Part shown: piece by piece, positions 24,801 to 39,800 of the stretch | Layout: the number at the start of each line of letters is the position of its first letter | Position numbering within the stretch: position 1 is the first letter of the stretch | DNA from: Marisa cornuarietis | Taxonomy: Eukaryota; Mollusca; Gastropoda; Architaenioglossa; Ampullariidae | NCBI GenBank assembly: GCA_004794655.1 | Contig: SMMW01000584.1 | Span: forward strand, 8,326,001 to 8,390,000 | Length of the DNA: 64,000 bases | Reading direction: 5' to 3' | Notes under the pieces: generated by a model | Database searches by the model: none | What the model saw: only the letters and a program-made list of their open reading frames with translations | Told to the model about the DNA's origin: nothing | Made by a program: the position numbers and the translations under genes

Positions 24801-27800
24801 TTCAATTACATCAAATACTGTGGCAATTAATGATATGTACTTTTTATAATAGTTATTAACAAATGAAACCTTCTACAAAGTATTACTAAACTAGAAGTAA
24901 ATATAATCAGTTCTATCAATCAGAAAAGTTTTTGAAATTTCAACTTCACTTATTTTATGATACTCGAACATCTTGATATGCAAACAAGAAGCTACATTTG
25001 CGTTGTCAAATAATGAGCATGTTTTAAAGTCTATTTTAAAGCCACACACTTTCATGTGCTTGGTGGCCAATCTGTAACGTGCAACACGCAATTGCAAGTT
25101 CAGCTGAGGAAGTGGGTGGTGGCATGTTAAGGAAAGGTCCTGTACATGATGGGGTAAATGTGGATGCCTAAAATCTGACAATATAATGTAAGTGAAAAAC
25201 AAATGTCAAATCAGTAAAGGTGGTTGGTTGGTTGGTTGTTTAACGCCATGCCAGTACCTAAGGTAAGCGAGAAAAAGTAATCTTACCTTAAAATGTTTAG
25301 TTACAAAAACCCCAAGTGATATAACCACAGCATCTTAAACAATAAAAGTCAACACAGGTAGCGAGAATAACATAAGAGAGTGGGTAACGTGTAAAAAGGA
25401 GTGTTGTGGCCCAAAACCCAAACCCAAAAACTATTAGGCCATAAAAACCTTAAATCTTACGGTAAAGCCCTATCCTCCTTAAAAATGTAAAAACAGCTGC
25501 CGATTGGATGGACTTAGAGAAGGAAAAAGAGCCTGCAGTAAAAAAAAACAAAAAAAAACCAAACAACTGCTGGCCGATACTCTGGAGTCTAGGACAAGGA
25601 CAAACTGCGTGGCATAGGTGTGTCCTAATCTTAGTCTAGTAAGAACTACCTCTTCCTGCCAAACAGGACGGCACGAAGGCATGTGGTCTGAAAGAGAGGG
25701 AAGGCTGACATGTAGCTTATTTTGCCCCAGAACATAGGCCGAGAGGATAGATTTAGTCTCATGGTATTAGCGAGTGTAATTTACCAGGAGACTGACATGC
25801 AGTCCGCTCAAACATTGCCTGGGATACCAGCATGGCCAGAAGCCCAGATGAAAACAATGTCTTTTTTTCGTCGGAGAAGAGGTACACGGATTATGTGAAT
25901 CTGGACCACGAAAGGGTGGTCAAAGCATTGAAAGAGAAGGGCTTGGAGAGCAGAAACAAATCTGAGATGATCAAAAAAATTGTTCTCCGAAGATAGGTGA
26001 ACATGCTGCAAGGCTAGCAAGATGGTGTGAAGTTCAGCAGAGAAAATAGAGCAGCCATCCGCAAGTCAGGCAGAAGAAGCATGCCGCAGCTACAGGCCCA
26101 CAGTTTGGGATTTTGGAGCCATCTATAAAGACAGAACAGAATCCAGGATAAAGAGAAGTTCTTGAAAGCACCTGAGAAAGATGAGGTTACAGGTATCACC
26201 TTTTCTGGAAGCTGAAAGATTGAGATGGATCTCCAGAATAGAAGGAGTCCAAGGAGGAGCTGGCAATGGAGGGAGAGTCTCTACCTGCTGAATGTCTATT
26301 CTGGCTGCTTGTAAGTGAGGTGCAACACGAAGTGATACTGGTTTTTGCTCCTTGGTATGAATGGCATACAGCGCAGTACGCTGAGACCCGAAAACAGCAC
26401 AGTAAGCAGCGTTTCCAGGATGAGCTTTCAAACAACAGACACAGGATAGCATGAGTTTCAGAGAAAGTGGAGGCTCACCAGCTTCCACATACAAACTTTG
26501 TACAGGAGTGGTGCAGAAGGCACCCAAACATATGTGGAGCCCTTGATGGTGAATAGGATCAAGAATTTTCAGATAGGACTCTTGAGCAAAGCCACAGATG
26601 ACGGATCTATAGTCTAGCTTGGAGCGGACCAGGGCATGATACAGGCGAAGCAGGACCATGTGTTCCGCCCCAAATCACTAAAGAATTCAGGCAAAACTTG
26701 CCCAACATAGCAATGTGATGTGCATATGGGTGCTTGTGGTTCAGTGCATATAGCTGTACATCTCTGCCTAGGATCATCTCCTTCAAACGTTACAAACATA
26801 CACATCACTAACTCACCAGCCTTTAATAGCATGATCTGATCATCCTGTGACAGGTCCATAAACCCTGGGATCATTTTGGCAAACTCAATGATGTGCTGCA
26901 CTGCCATGGTGATTTTATCAGCAAGTTCCACCCATAGCTGCCGATGACTCTGAAAACCCATCAGTAATATGAGGATTCCTCTGTCACTCGTTCATCCAAA
27001 ATTCTGGCTCAGTCTAGAGATAAAATCTGATTGGCTTCTTTCATTGAAACCACTTGAAATATTTTCATTTACAGTCATTAAGAGTTGAAATGCAAATGTG
27101 ATGGAAAATATGTTTACAAAATACACATACAATTTTAAAATATTTAAATTAAAAGAACTGCAACCCCAATGTTTAAAAAACATTCTTTTTTTTTTTACCA
27201 TGGATCTATATGCATCCACAACCTCTTGTGCAACAGACTGTTGCTTCAGAGCCTCAATCTGCTCATTTGTGTACAGGCAAGTGCGAAGATGTGCCTCTGA
27301 GATGGCATTGCCCAAAGTAACTGCTCACAAAAGACATGAACAAAGCATAAATGAACATGGATTACCTCAGAGGTTCCACTTTCCCAGACTTTATTATGCC
27401 GAGTTTATTTGGAAAAAAAAAACCAATGTCTTAAAATGAGGAGAAATGGTGCCAGCTTTACATATCCAAATCAAAAAATGAGTATCATGTGATCCAACCA
27501 TGTGATTGTGCAGCTTGATTTTGGAAAATTAGTGTTTGACACTGAGCCAGCAGCTAAGCTATTTCACACAAATGTAGCTAATAGATGATGCATGCAAAGA
27601 AATAGTGGCATGCCCAAAACAAGATCTGAACCAAGGACACCTAATCCTTACTGTACTGGCCACATGCGCTAAACCACTTTGCCACCAGGCCATCCAAGCA
27701 TGCTGGTAAGGAGAGAGGGGGAAGAAGAGGGAGAGAGGTCTGGAGTCACATTAAAAAACAAATTTTTTTTCCTCATTTATATATTAAGCAAAAATCTAAT

Positions 27801-30800
27801 TACCTGGATCCATAAGGTCGACAGCTCGAACTAAGGCAACAGGGTGTGGAGGAGATGTGGTTGGCGAGGTAACAGTTGTCTGGTAAGGCAACGCTCCAAC
27901 GCTGCTGTTGCTAAGGCTGCCATTGTTGTTACTGGGCAAACCAGCACTACCTGATGATGATGGAGGAGAGTAGTCAGCCTGTGGGGTGTTGTCCATTGGA
28001 AAGGTATAGCCATTCGTGGTGTATGGATACTGAGGGTTTGCAATCCTGATTACAGCAAAGTAAAGAGTTAATAAATAAGTACCCCTAGACAATTACATAT
28101 CTAGCCACTAATCATGAAAAAACACTGAATATTTTCCACAGAAAACCAGAGATAATAAATAATCTATAATTATTATTCACCTGCATAACAGTTTGAGGTA
28201 GTAGCAGGTGATGTGGAGATAAGGAATTACACAAATTCCTTAATTTTTTAAAATTTCAGATCCTTTGATGGCATCTTAATACAGGTTGTACAAGACTTAC
28301 AGATACATGACGGAGCACTGTACTTCTGCCTTAGAGCTCCTCTAGATACTCTTGAAATGGCAGACTTTACAGTACACAAAACAAAGGTAAAATAGGTACA
28401 GACAGGCCAGAAAGAATTGACTGGCATTAACAGATGGTCTGAACATTGGTAAATCAAGCATTGAAAGGCCACAAAAGGGAGGTTGGGCACTGACAAAAAG
28501 TCTGCAGATGTAGGCAGCAACCGGAAAAAGTGGACCAGAGGCTCACACACACACAGAAAAAACAGTCAAAGGTCAATCTTTTCCCAGCAGGGCCCCTGTC
28601 ACAAAAAAACTTTTTTTCTTTTCCGTAACAGATATGCTCAACATGAAACAGTCAATAAAACTCTCAAAGGTCTTCTGCTAAGCACTACATCCAATCTATA
28701 TTCAAACTATTGTCATCTGACAGCATCATCATACCTTATTCCTTAATCGATTGGAAACTATCCAATGTCTAAACAGTTCTTTTTAAAATCAAGCAGCATA
28801 CAAGTGTTTTTATGGTTTAAGTCGGCTGCAGGAATTCTTCATGAATCTACAGAAGTGGTTTATTTAAAAAAAAAAAAAAAAAAAGACTACAAATTTTCCG
28901 TAAGTTTCAAGGCTGAAAAAAAATCTGGTGCAATTTTTAAGTGTTAAGCTCCACAGATTCTTTAGATTCAAAATTTGGTCCCACTGACCCCATGCAAAGA
29001 ACAGTCTTTTATAGCGTAATGATTAAAATTTCCCCATTTTACTGTTTTAAATCTGGCTGTTTAATATTGCTACACCATTTATTTTATCTGGTTCAAAACA
29101 GTAAAAAATATATTAAGCTACAACAAATTTGTAGAAATATTAGGCCATCATTATCTGGAAGAATTAAACACATTTATGCAAATAATTCAGAAATAAGTAC
29201 TTGATCTGCAAACTACTTTGTTCTCTTTTTTTTTTTTCGCTCTCTCTCCACTTCTGACAAAAAATTATTACTTTTTCAAATATACTTTGATCACACTTAA
29301 AAATTGTAAATTTCTAGTTCACCCCAAACACACATCATCTGCAATTCACTTGAATATGTAAATGTCACTGCCAAAAAATATAAATCCTTTAATATAATGT
29401 AAAATGAACATTCTTTATACGTAATTGCTTACACCAAAACACTTTTTGATGTTTTTACCTCTAAAATTTGATTTTAAAATGTAACCATACACCAATGTCT
29501 TTTAGCTAATCTGAAAAAATAGTTATTTTTCACAGCATTTAATGTTAACACCTGCTAGTTTTAATAGTATTTCTAATACAGACATGAAAAACCTATTGCC
29601 ATAGCAAAAGAACTCACAACTTTGATAGGAAGAAATGTTAAAGTCCAGACAGAGCTTTTAATCTGCAAACAAGGGGAGAAACCACTCAATGCAAGACAAA
29701 AGGTTAACAAGCACAACTGAACAAAACTTCCAGTGAAGGTCTCACTAAACATCAACACCAAAGCCTCAAAAGATATGCATCATAAATGCATGCCTGAGTG
29801 CAAGTGCACTTTCACATTTGAATGAACACAGCGCTTTGCACTAAACCACCCCCCCCAAAAAAAAAACCATGCCTGTTCATGCATGCACACATACATTTAG
29901 TAACAATGGTTGTGTCTGAAAGAGAAACAGAAGGGAGAGAAATCCAGGATCTATAGCAACTCAAGCTTCATTATACACGAGATGCTCAGAATGAATGCAA
30001 GGAACAATTTAAGCATTTTTCTATAACATGAACACCTTCTTGCTGATTTATTTACACATATTTATATATTTACATATATTTTGCTTCCTCTCTGTATAAT
30101 GTACAGTTTTATTATTCCTATGATCTGGTTTACCTTCTCCTCCCCAATTATTAAAAATGCACATATTGCAAAGACTTCTTTTGTGAGGATTCTTTAAAAG
30201 TTATGTAATGTCTCCATAAGACCCCCCCTCCAAAAAAAAGGCAGTGAGGTGAAGAGCATGTGAAAGCTTAAAGTGATTTCATCTGACATTAAATCAAAAT
30301 CATACTTAGACTTTAGGGAAAATACACTTTACCACAAACTCAATACCTCAGATGCAGGTACATTTTTAAAACATTCAAAATTTTAAATCTGAGATATTTT
30401 GCTTAAATATACTTTATAAGGACAGTTTATCATAAACTGTTGGACACCTCCAAATATGTAAATATTGATTTATTCAGTTTAAAAAATGGTATGGCTCAAG
30501 AATGAAAAGGACCATAGTGATGATGTGATGTAGCAGACAAAGGTGTACACTTATCTGTGTTCATCCACCGCCAGGAATTAATCAGTCTGAGAAATGACTT
30601 ACCAATCTTTAGCACACTAAACACAAACAAGCAGACAGCCTGGAAATGCTGTGGTGTTTACTATGAAGTAGTCTTCTCAAGGCTAACCCAAGAAATACCT
30701 TGTGCATATGGAATGCTTGCTCTATGCTCGCAGCTTACTCTGCCTTCATTCCATTGATCTGCTGCTACATAAAGCAGCTATCACATGACACCATATTACT

Positions 30801-33800
30801 ACAGTCTCCATATTGAAATAAAAATTTCAAAGCCACAAATTTCAAGCAATGCATATAGTTGCAACTTCCTCTTAGTAGGCAGCAGTCCAAGATGTCAGCT
30901 TATGGCAAAGGCAGTTATAGTTCTCAACAACTAAAAGCTTGCCAAGCAAAGATAAAACTCCACACCTCTGCAGCTGTTATGGCCAGAATCTAAACAGATA
31001 ATTATTATTAAGCTTTCAGCCTGCTGTGAAACTTTTCGAACATTCTAAAAGCTGCTTTTGGTCCAACATATTTGGTAATGTCTAACCCAGGTTTTCATGT
31101 TTTTACCTTCATGTGACTATGCACGTGTGATACATTTACACTTGTAGATGTTTGCATCTTGGCTAAATAATCAGGAAATAAGCACTTAAAACTTAAACTG
31201 CATATTTATAACCTGAAAGCATTTTGTTTCTCTGTCATCTAAATCATTCTCTTCTCCTTCTCCAATATTATTTTAATAGCCATGATTAAACACCGAATTT
31301 TCCTCCCCTCGTTTCTTTAGGTCACTATCAGTTAAAACACAGTAACGCTGCTAAAATGAAAGCCACAAAGGTCTTGAAACATGCAAAAACCATAATTCTA
31401 ACATTGTCCAGCCATGCAGCAGCTGTCAGTTGTCAAGCTCATTTTAGATGGTTGACACGAACTGCCTCCAAGCTGAGAGTAAGACAAGTAACAAACCAAA
31501 ACAAAACAAAAAAAAAACCTTAATCAAGGCCAAATATAAAACATCAGCTAAGGACAAAAAAGAAAAAAAAACCAGCAAATGTGATTTCCTGTAATTAAAT
31601 GTGGTAACTGTTATAAGGGACAAGCCTTGAAGATAGCAATTACTCATAAAAGGCTAAATTAACATGAATGTTAAACACTCTAATGATAATGGACATGTTA
31701 AGCTTGAAAAAAAAACTCAGCAAAATACCAGATTGGACACACTACTTCAGGACCCATCACAAAAGCTGGTTTTTTTTATTGCTACAGGGTTAATGGCTTA
31801 AAAAGACATATGCTTGGTTTGAGTCACTTAATAAATCATATCGTGCAACACACCGCTTGGAAGGATGGATACATATATCAATGCTCAAGACTTATCGTCT
31901 ACATTTATTGCTGTTGCTCCTGCAGCTATCATTTTTAAAATGATTTCCAAGTACCAACAGAGGTCATACCGCTCATTTTACACTCTGAATGCAAAATAAT
32001 CAACCCTGTGTTTGAAAGTTTCCATGTCTAGGAAAGTAATGCATCTTTTACATTATTAGATACTTTGGTCATCTGCCATGTGTATTTTTAAGCGCACATT
32101 CCGCTAGAAATGTTTTATTTTATGGCAATTTATCTCAACCATAAAAATGCATCTACATGCATGCCTAGTCTCAAAAGCAGTTTTCTCTCCAATCTCACAC
32201 AGAACCATACAACTGGCAGTAATATGCATCTCTTTAAAACCAAACAAACAGGTCAATAGCATCTTTCCTGTGGCACAGTTTTGCCCATCAAGTTTCTGCA
32301 GCAAAAAAGTAACCTGTAAGTAACTAATCAATTTATTTTAAATTCCAGTTTAAAAAGAATTTTGTGAAAACTGTTGTCTGCTATTTATTTTCATTATGTC
32401 CTACTCCTTGTCCTGACCTTTTCATGTCACAGCTTACTATCAGACACAATAACTCTGAAAAACTGCTGGACAACTTTCTCCTTTATGCTTTTATTTGTTC
32501 TTAATCTGTGCGTGGATTAAAATGTCAGAGAAAGTCCTTGGACAGACTAGCTTCTCACCTCCCTTCCCTGTTTGACCATTCTGAAAATTCTACACCCATT
32601 CATAATTAGCTTAGGAAAACCTGTGCTGCTGAGAAGCCAATGTGGGTGCACGATACCCATACTTTTGATGGGGTCTTTACTTTTATTTAAGATATTATGA
32701 ATGACTAGTTAAACTGGTGGATTTTTGGATGCAGGACTCACCGAGGGACTCAAACCAAACACTGCTGAGAAGCAACCAAAAGAAGCTTACGTGGTATACT
32801 GACTGCTGTGAGGCATAGGGGGAGGAGAGAAAGTTAAGGACCCAAGATCATCGCACCCATTCATTCGTGCCGCCTTCACCATCTTGGCTTCGTCCTCCAC
32901 TTTTTCTCTCTGCTTTTTTGACATTCGGCCAAACTTCACCGCTGTCAAGATTCAGAAGACAAAAGAAAACAGAAAAGTTAAAATTTTAAGCACACACTTT
33001 TATATCTTCATTCTCCATTACTGCAAATATCATCAGTATAAGCAACTTCCTTTGTAGCTTTACACTGCAATCACATCATTAAAATATTTGTTTACTCAAG
33101 GCTATTTCGACTTTAATTACTGCAAAGCTTTATTTTCTTCTTCTCACCACCTCATACACAAACTTCTTGGCTAGGGATGATTTTAAACTGATTTAACTTC
33201 AGATTTTTCTTTTTCAGTGTTGTTTTCCTTTATGTGTTTCCTCCTACTGCTGCAAAGCCCACTCCAATAAATGCTTTCTGTTAAGTCTCACTATGTCACT
33301 ATGTGATTTGCTCTTTACAACATAAATAATAAATATAATTCTTCAGATGGCTGTACTTCTAATTTTGCCAAATACTATGTTTTGCTAAATAAATTTTCTA
33401 CAAAGTACATCCGCAGCCTTTCTAAAGAAAAAGCTTAACATTTATTTGAATACGTTACAACACTGCCTTACCATCTCGTGACATGCCTAGTGCCAAACAT
33501 TTCTGCAGTCTGCAATACTGACATCGGTTTCGATTTACTCTGTCGATGACACAGTTTTTATTTCGTGGACACTGGTAATTCACTGGGCCTGACTGTGACC
33601 GTCTAAAAAAACCCTGCACACAGACAGCATCTGTTCCACAGGCCACTGTCAACTGGATGTCAAAAAAGGACTGCCATTCCATTTTTAACACATGCACGCA
33701 AAGACAAGTAAAATGTATGTAAGTTCTATAAGTTTCAATTTAATAATGTGTGTTCTCTTGACAAAAACTGTTTTTGACTAGTCCATAATATTTGCGAACT

Positions 33801-36800
33801 CAATGACAACAAAGTGGTCAATAAAGTACAAAAGGTAGTGTTTGTTCCTGCCCTGACTATTTCTCTGAACTTCTCTTCCCCTACAGCCCAGCCAGACTGC
33901 TCTTCATCTGATGACCATGTGCTCTCTCTTCCTGTCACCAGAACAACCACATATGGTCACCGGATTTTTAGTTAATGTGCTGCAAAACACTGAAATTTTT
34001 TATTCCCTTCCAAATCTGCCATCTAACCACAATCGAATCCTGCACACATCTGTTCCACGAGCATTACTTCTTTACACCAATCAACATAGCTATCAATAGT
34101 TGTGATTACAGTCTACCGACTCATCTGCCTGCTCATCTTTCTTTGCAGATTTATGACATTCACTGTCCTTTTTGTTTGTTCCTCAATTCCCCTTTGTGTC
34201 TTCTATGTTTGTCTTTTATTACTTGTCTGCATAGTTGTTTTTCCTTCCGTCCTTCGCATTCTCTCCATGTCTCCTACTTGCCTTAAGCGCTGAGAGCATG
34301 CTCCTTCGTGAGGGTGATTATGTGCTATATAAATCATACCTTTATTATTATTACTTAAATCTCCCTCCAGGCATGCACTCTCTCTCAATGGGTTGTCATG
34401 TTAAATCTATATAACTAAAATGTTCTGTGCAATATCCACAGCACTGCAACTATGGACAGTGATGCCCTGATGATGCAGAGCAACTGCCAGCCCTTCTCCC
34501 GTCAGCTACAACTACTACAACTTGCTTATTACTGACCTTTTAGTTTGAAGAAATTCTCTGATCTTGATATAAAGTATTTAGAAACAGGATCCTTCCATCT
34601 CAAATCAAGCATGATCTTTCAAGCTAATGTGTAAAAGCATCATCGCAAGTACACATATGCCAACTAACCTGCTTTCATTGCCAAGTATCATATACCAACC
34701 CCACTCTTAAATAATGACAAGACAGAAAGTACTGTGAAACTTACAACTACAAAGTAAATCTTTGCCATACCTTGCACCCTTCACAGGTGATGACCCCATA
34801 ATGGACACCAGATGATTTGTCCCCACACACCTTGCATGGTATTACTTCTATTTGTGCTGAAACAGATAAGCCAGCATTGACTTACAGTCAAACATTGGTT
34901 TTCGTTGACTTTGGGTTATCGTTGGTTTTAGTTTTCATCGATTTTTTTCTGCAAAAAATTTGTCTTGGTTTTTGTCGGTTGCCTCGGATTTTGTCGGTGT
35001 GCCCATGTGACCTAGCTGCTACTTTTGTGAAAACAATGGAGAACCCAAAGTCTTTCCGCTCAGTGTGGCGTTCTCATGTGAGCATCACCTCGCAACTCTA
35101 GCCAAACAATTCCATTGCTTTCCAGTGTTTTTGTGCTTCTTTTTTTATTTATTGATTGCTGATACTACAATTACCTGTACTGTCAATTTCGGTCTATTGA
35201 CCGCACCTGCATACAAGCCCCACCCACTAGATTTTTTTAAAAATCTTAACCTTTTTCACAAATAAGCCGCACTGGTTTTTAAGAGCCAAATCTATACAAC
35301 ATGAAAGCCGTATCACAGGCATTTCATCTTGTTCATTGACAGTTAACACTTTAATGTGGACCTCATCGAAAAATTAATCGGAATCTGAATAGTCTGCAAG
35401 CAAGCTGCAGGGTTTAAAGCTGGGAACAAAAGTTGTGGCTTATAGTTCAAAATTTATGGTAAGTGATTACTGCGTATACAGCCTTCAGTGTAATGTGTTT
35501 ATTTTGTGTTTTTCAGTTTCAAAATGAACATAACACACATAAGATAAAATTATGTGCTCAAACCTCATTGTCCCTGTTAAGTTTTTCGTTGCTAATAAGT
35601 TAACCCTTTCCTTTCAGCTCCATCACGGGACCAAAGAAATTTTCCAGAACCAGCAGCTCTTTACATTAGTCTTTTATATTCATTTCTTATTGTTTTTAGT
35701 ACTAAACACTATATTTATTCTCTATAAAATGTTTTTGTTACTATTTTTGGAGTGTCTAGAACAAATTAATTGGATTTACATTGATTTACACGGAAATAAT
35801 TGCCTTGGTTTTCGTCAGTTTCGGATCTGGTCAATTGTCTTGGAACGGATTAGCAACGAAAACCGAGGTCTTACTGTAGTTGCAAGTTTTACGCTTTTTT
35901 CTTTTTTCTTTTAGAAAACAGAACACTTTTAAAGTCCTACTGCCACTGAGCTTATTATGCTTACACTTTGCAGCAGCTACTGGCCACTAGTTGCTCTTCC
36001 ACCATTAAGCTTCAGCATTTAACTCTAAACTATCAGATCCTAGTCCACTTCCATGCAAGAACGCATTCTCTCAATCCCCTTTCCTCTCCCCCCTTTGTCT
36101 CTCTCTCAGCCCCCCCCTTAATTCCGCATCATTCATTTTCACTAGGTAAAACTACCCTCTACTGACTGAATACAATCATGTACATGCTTATGAACGAACA
36201 CACAAGCTGCCATCAAGCACCAGACTTAACAAACATAAGAGATGTCAAATGAAAAAGTGTAATCAATGCAAACTTCATGTGTTCTCTAACCTGAAAACAG
36301 CTCTTGCAAAAAATACAACAAAGCTACTATCGTTCTTGTCATTTTTGTCATGTCGGGCCTACACTACCCTCTCTAGCTGAATGAAATGTGGTCCACAGGA
36401 ACACAAGTGTCTGATTCTATGCCAATGAAAACGCCGAGATGAAGTTTTCATTTTTGGCATCTCTTGTAGTAAAGCAGCTGTTCTTCTCTAACCCCCACTC
36501 ACCATCACTATCATATTGGTACTTTGGAACCAAAAGCATTCAACCCCATATTTGTCTTGGCAAGACATGGCCATTTATATATCTATATCCAAGCATGTGA
36601 ATTCTGTGACAATCTTAATTACCTTCACTTTATTTACTTCTTAGCAAATTTAAACACTACAGAAAGAAAAGATTAAATGTCTATAATGCAGGACAATATG
36701 AAAAGACTAGGATAATAATATTTGTACATCAGGTTTCTAATTTGTACATAAGGTTTCTAATTTTCTAATTTAAGTCTGATCCTACATATTTCACCTGATA

Positions 36801-39800
36801 TCTTTAAAGCTTGCACGCTTCATTTCTACCTGAATGTAATGTGCATGATATAAGCAATTCTATATACAAAATATGTAAAAGTCATTAATGCATTAAGAAT
36901 AAAACCACTTCTTAAAAAAATACTATATTCAACAAATCACACATTTATTCCCATACCAAAGGTAAAATGTGTTAACATGTTAATAAGCAATTTTCTGTTT
37001 GATAGGTTTCGCAGTCTTTCACCAGTAATTTTTAAAAAAAGTATACAGAAGTTATATCAGCATCTATGATACTATCCTAGCTAATGATCCACCCATTTCC
37101 TATCAGTACACAGACTATGTGCATCTCATTAATCTTAGATCTTAGATGTTTTACATCTAAATATTTTGTGTTTTCAGAGTTTAAAATGTTTCCTAGTCTC
37201 ACCCTCAGAAACTCTTGCTACAAGTGCTAGTTTTGCAATACAATGCTACTAAATTTCTGGATTCTGCAGGCATATGTTTCGTATAGCAATGCAGTACCTC
37301 AGTGGAAAGGTCTACCACAGCTACTCCTACTGATCAAGCTAACACAAAACCCTCCCTTCCGTTCACTGGCCTTCCTTACAAGGTGTCTCCTCCCACTTGT
37401 ATCCTATAACCCAAATATCTCTAACAAGCCACCCATATTCTCAGACTTCCACAGTTCAGTGTGATGTACTTTGCAGTTGTGCATACTTGACAGTCTTACT
37501 GGTGACACAAACAATTAATTTCAAATAGTCCCCCAACCCCCACCCCACCCCAAATCTCCCGCTACTCAGCCACCCCTATCAATTAGACTCAATTTTGTCT
37601 GCATGTAAATTGTACTGACTTCCTGGCAAGCCTCAAAACCAATGCAAAATGGGTTAAGTCAATGTCTTTTTTCGATTCTGAGTGCTAATTAAAATTAGTG
37701 CTTTGAATAGATAGCTTCAGAGCACAACATGTTTTTCCATTTGGTTTGTCAGTAAAACCAGCCTTCCTTCCAGACCGTTGTTTTCACCTGTTGCTCTAAA
37801 AGTGCCAGGGATTTCAGGCTACTCGCCTACACACCCAAACAATGCTGGTCTGCCTATACCTGAGGCTGACCTAATCCAGGTCAGCTGACTGGCTGCTTGA
37901 CCTGTTTTTTACCCACTATGACCCAGTTCTATGCCCACTGCAGCGAAGCTCTCAAAGTAAGCAGGTTAGCTCAGGGTACTGCATGGAAAGGTAAAAGAGC
38001 TGAAGGAGGGATGTAGGGGTAAAAAGCTTCAAGGCACTGGACACCAAAGTGTTCAAAAGTTAAATTAGAGGGAAAAAAGAATGCATGAGACACAACTGGC
38101 TTAGTCCCTGTCCAGTTGTTCTACTGCTGTCAATAGTTATGTTTAATCATGAAAAAATCTGCTTCCTTGAAGTATTTTATGAATGTGTCAAAACAGCTCT
38201 GTTATTTTGTTGCAACTATCAGAATGTTGTAGCAAGTATTAACAGACATAAACTTCTTATGCAAAATATACGGAGGCATGCAATGATACTGGAAGTAACA
38301 ACAAAATCTAAATTCTACAAGAAGTACCAATAGTAAATAAGCTGTTTTAAGCAGCCTTTTCAACACCTGTTAGCTCAGTCACAAACTTTAAAGAGCAACT
38401 CTGGGGAATCACTTGGAGTAATTGAATGCCAAGCAATTCTTTATCTGAGAAAGTTTTGTTTGATTTTCTATTTTTTTGCACTTTCTTACATGATACTAGT
38501 TAAAACTTTCATTTCATTAGTTTGACAGTTGTGATCATTATCTTGATGTGAATGAAAAAAAACTGGTTAGGTGAACTTGAGATTACTTCTACTGTATCTC
38601 ACTCAAAAAATGACTTTCAAAATTTGTTTTGGACTGAGCTCATTTTAATTTCTTCCTTATAGTTTGGATATACAAAACATGGGCACATACATGTTGTTTT
38701 AGAACAAAGTAATGAATTATTTTCAAATAAATTTACTTTGGCAGACTCTTCTTGAAAAAAGTTTGCTTGATTTGACCAATACTGACGAGCTTGGGATCAA
38801 TGGTCTCAGGCTATAAAGATTTATACCATAAACTTCAGCCAGTATATACAAAGTAATAAGCAATATTAAAATAATTTCAAATCATATATTTGTAAAACAC
38901 ATTTTAAAGATCTGTAAAAAATAGTTTTGTCTTTAACAAGTCCCTTGCATTAATCTGGGGGAGGGTTAATCTGATAGTTAAGGGGCCAGGAAGGCAGGGA
39001 TATGCACAATAAATTCAAAAACACACACACATGAATGAAATGGCTTCCTTGGTAAATCAGTTAGATTTTCATGGTATGTGAGTAATTTACTGTTTCAGAC
39101 CCTGCACTTGGTCCAGCCATCCTCAAAACAATGTGTGATACATTTAAACATCACAGTTTCTTTTATGGTGACCAAATGAAGGAAGATGACATTGAACAGA
39201 ATCTTTGATGTTCATATTCACTGAAAGCTTTACACCCAGCAGCTTATACATAAAATCTTGAATTTTGTCAATCACTGGGTGTACATCAAGTATAAAGATA
39301 ATGACAGTAAACAAGCACTGAACTTGAAGAGATGACTGAAACAACTGAAATGTTGAATAATAGTAAATAAATATAAATAAATAATACTAAATTGTTCATT
39401 AGAACAAGTTTACATCTCTTTTCAAACTGTATCCTTCATTTTGTTTTCCTTAAGGTATATGTACCAAACCTTGCAAAAACTATACGTATGCAATGGGGAA
39501 GAGCATGTCCTACACTCACAAAAAAAATAAAAATAAGACTTGGAAACTAGACAGTAACACTGCACATCTTCATTATCAAAAAATCATTCTATAAAAGGTG
39601 GTTGGGTGAGGAGTGGGTGAGATAAAAGTGTCTAAGAATGCTCTTTCCTTGACTGGCTGCTTAATCTCAGAACTGGCTTCAGGCTGGTGAAGAAGTTACT
39701 AAATTTTACCCAAATCTAGAAAACCATTTCTCTTTAGCTTCATCCTTTTCATTTCTTCCAAGCCTTGTACAGAGTTACAATACCCAAACACATACATTCT

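Noticed and set aside
27605..27700. Possible tRNA gene on the minus strand
   Set aside because: The A- and B-box regions are present but the acceptor and anticodon stems do not pair properly, and a matching copy with a shared body exists near 52.2 kb, so it is a SINE.
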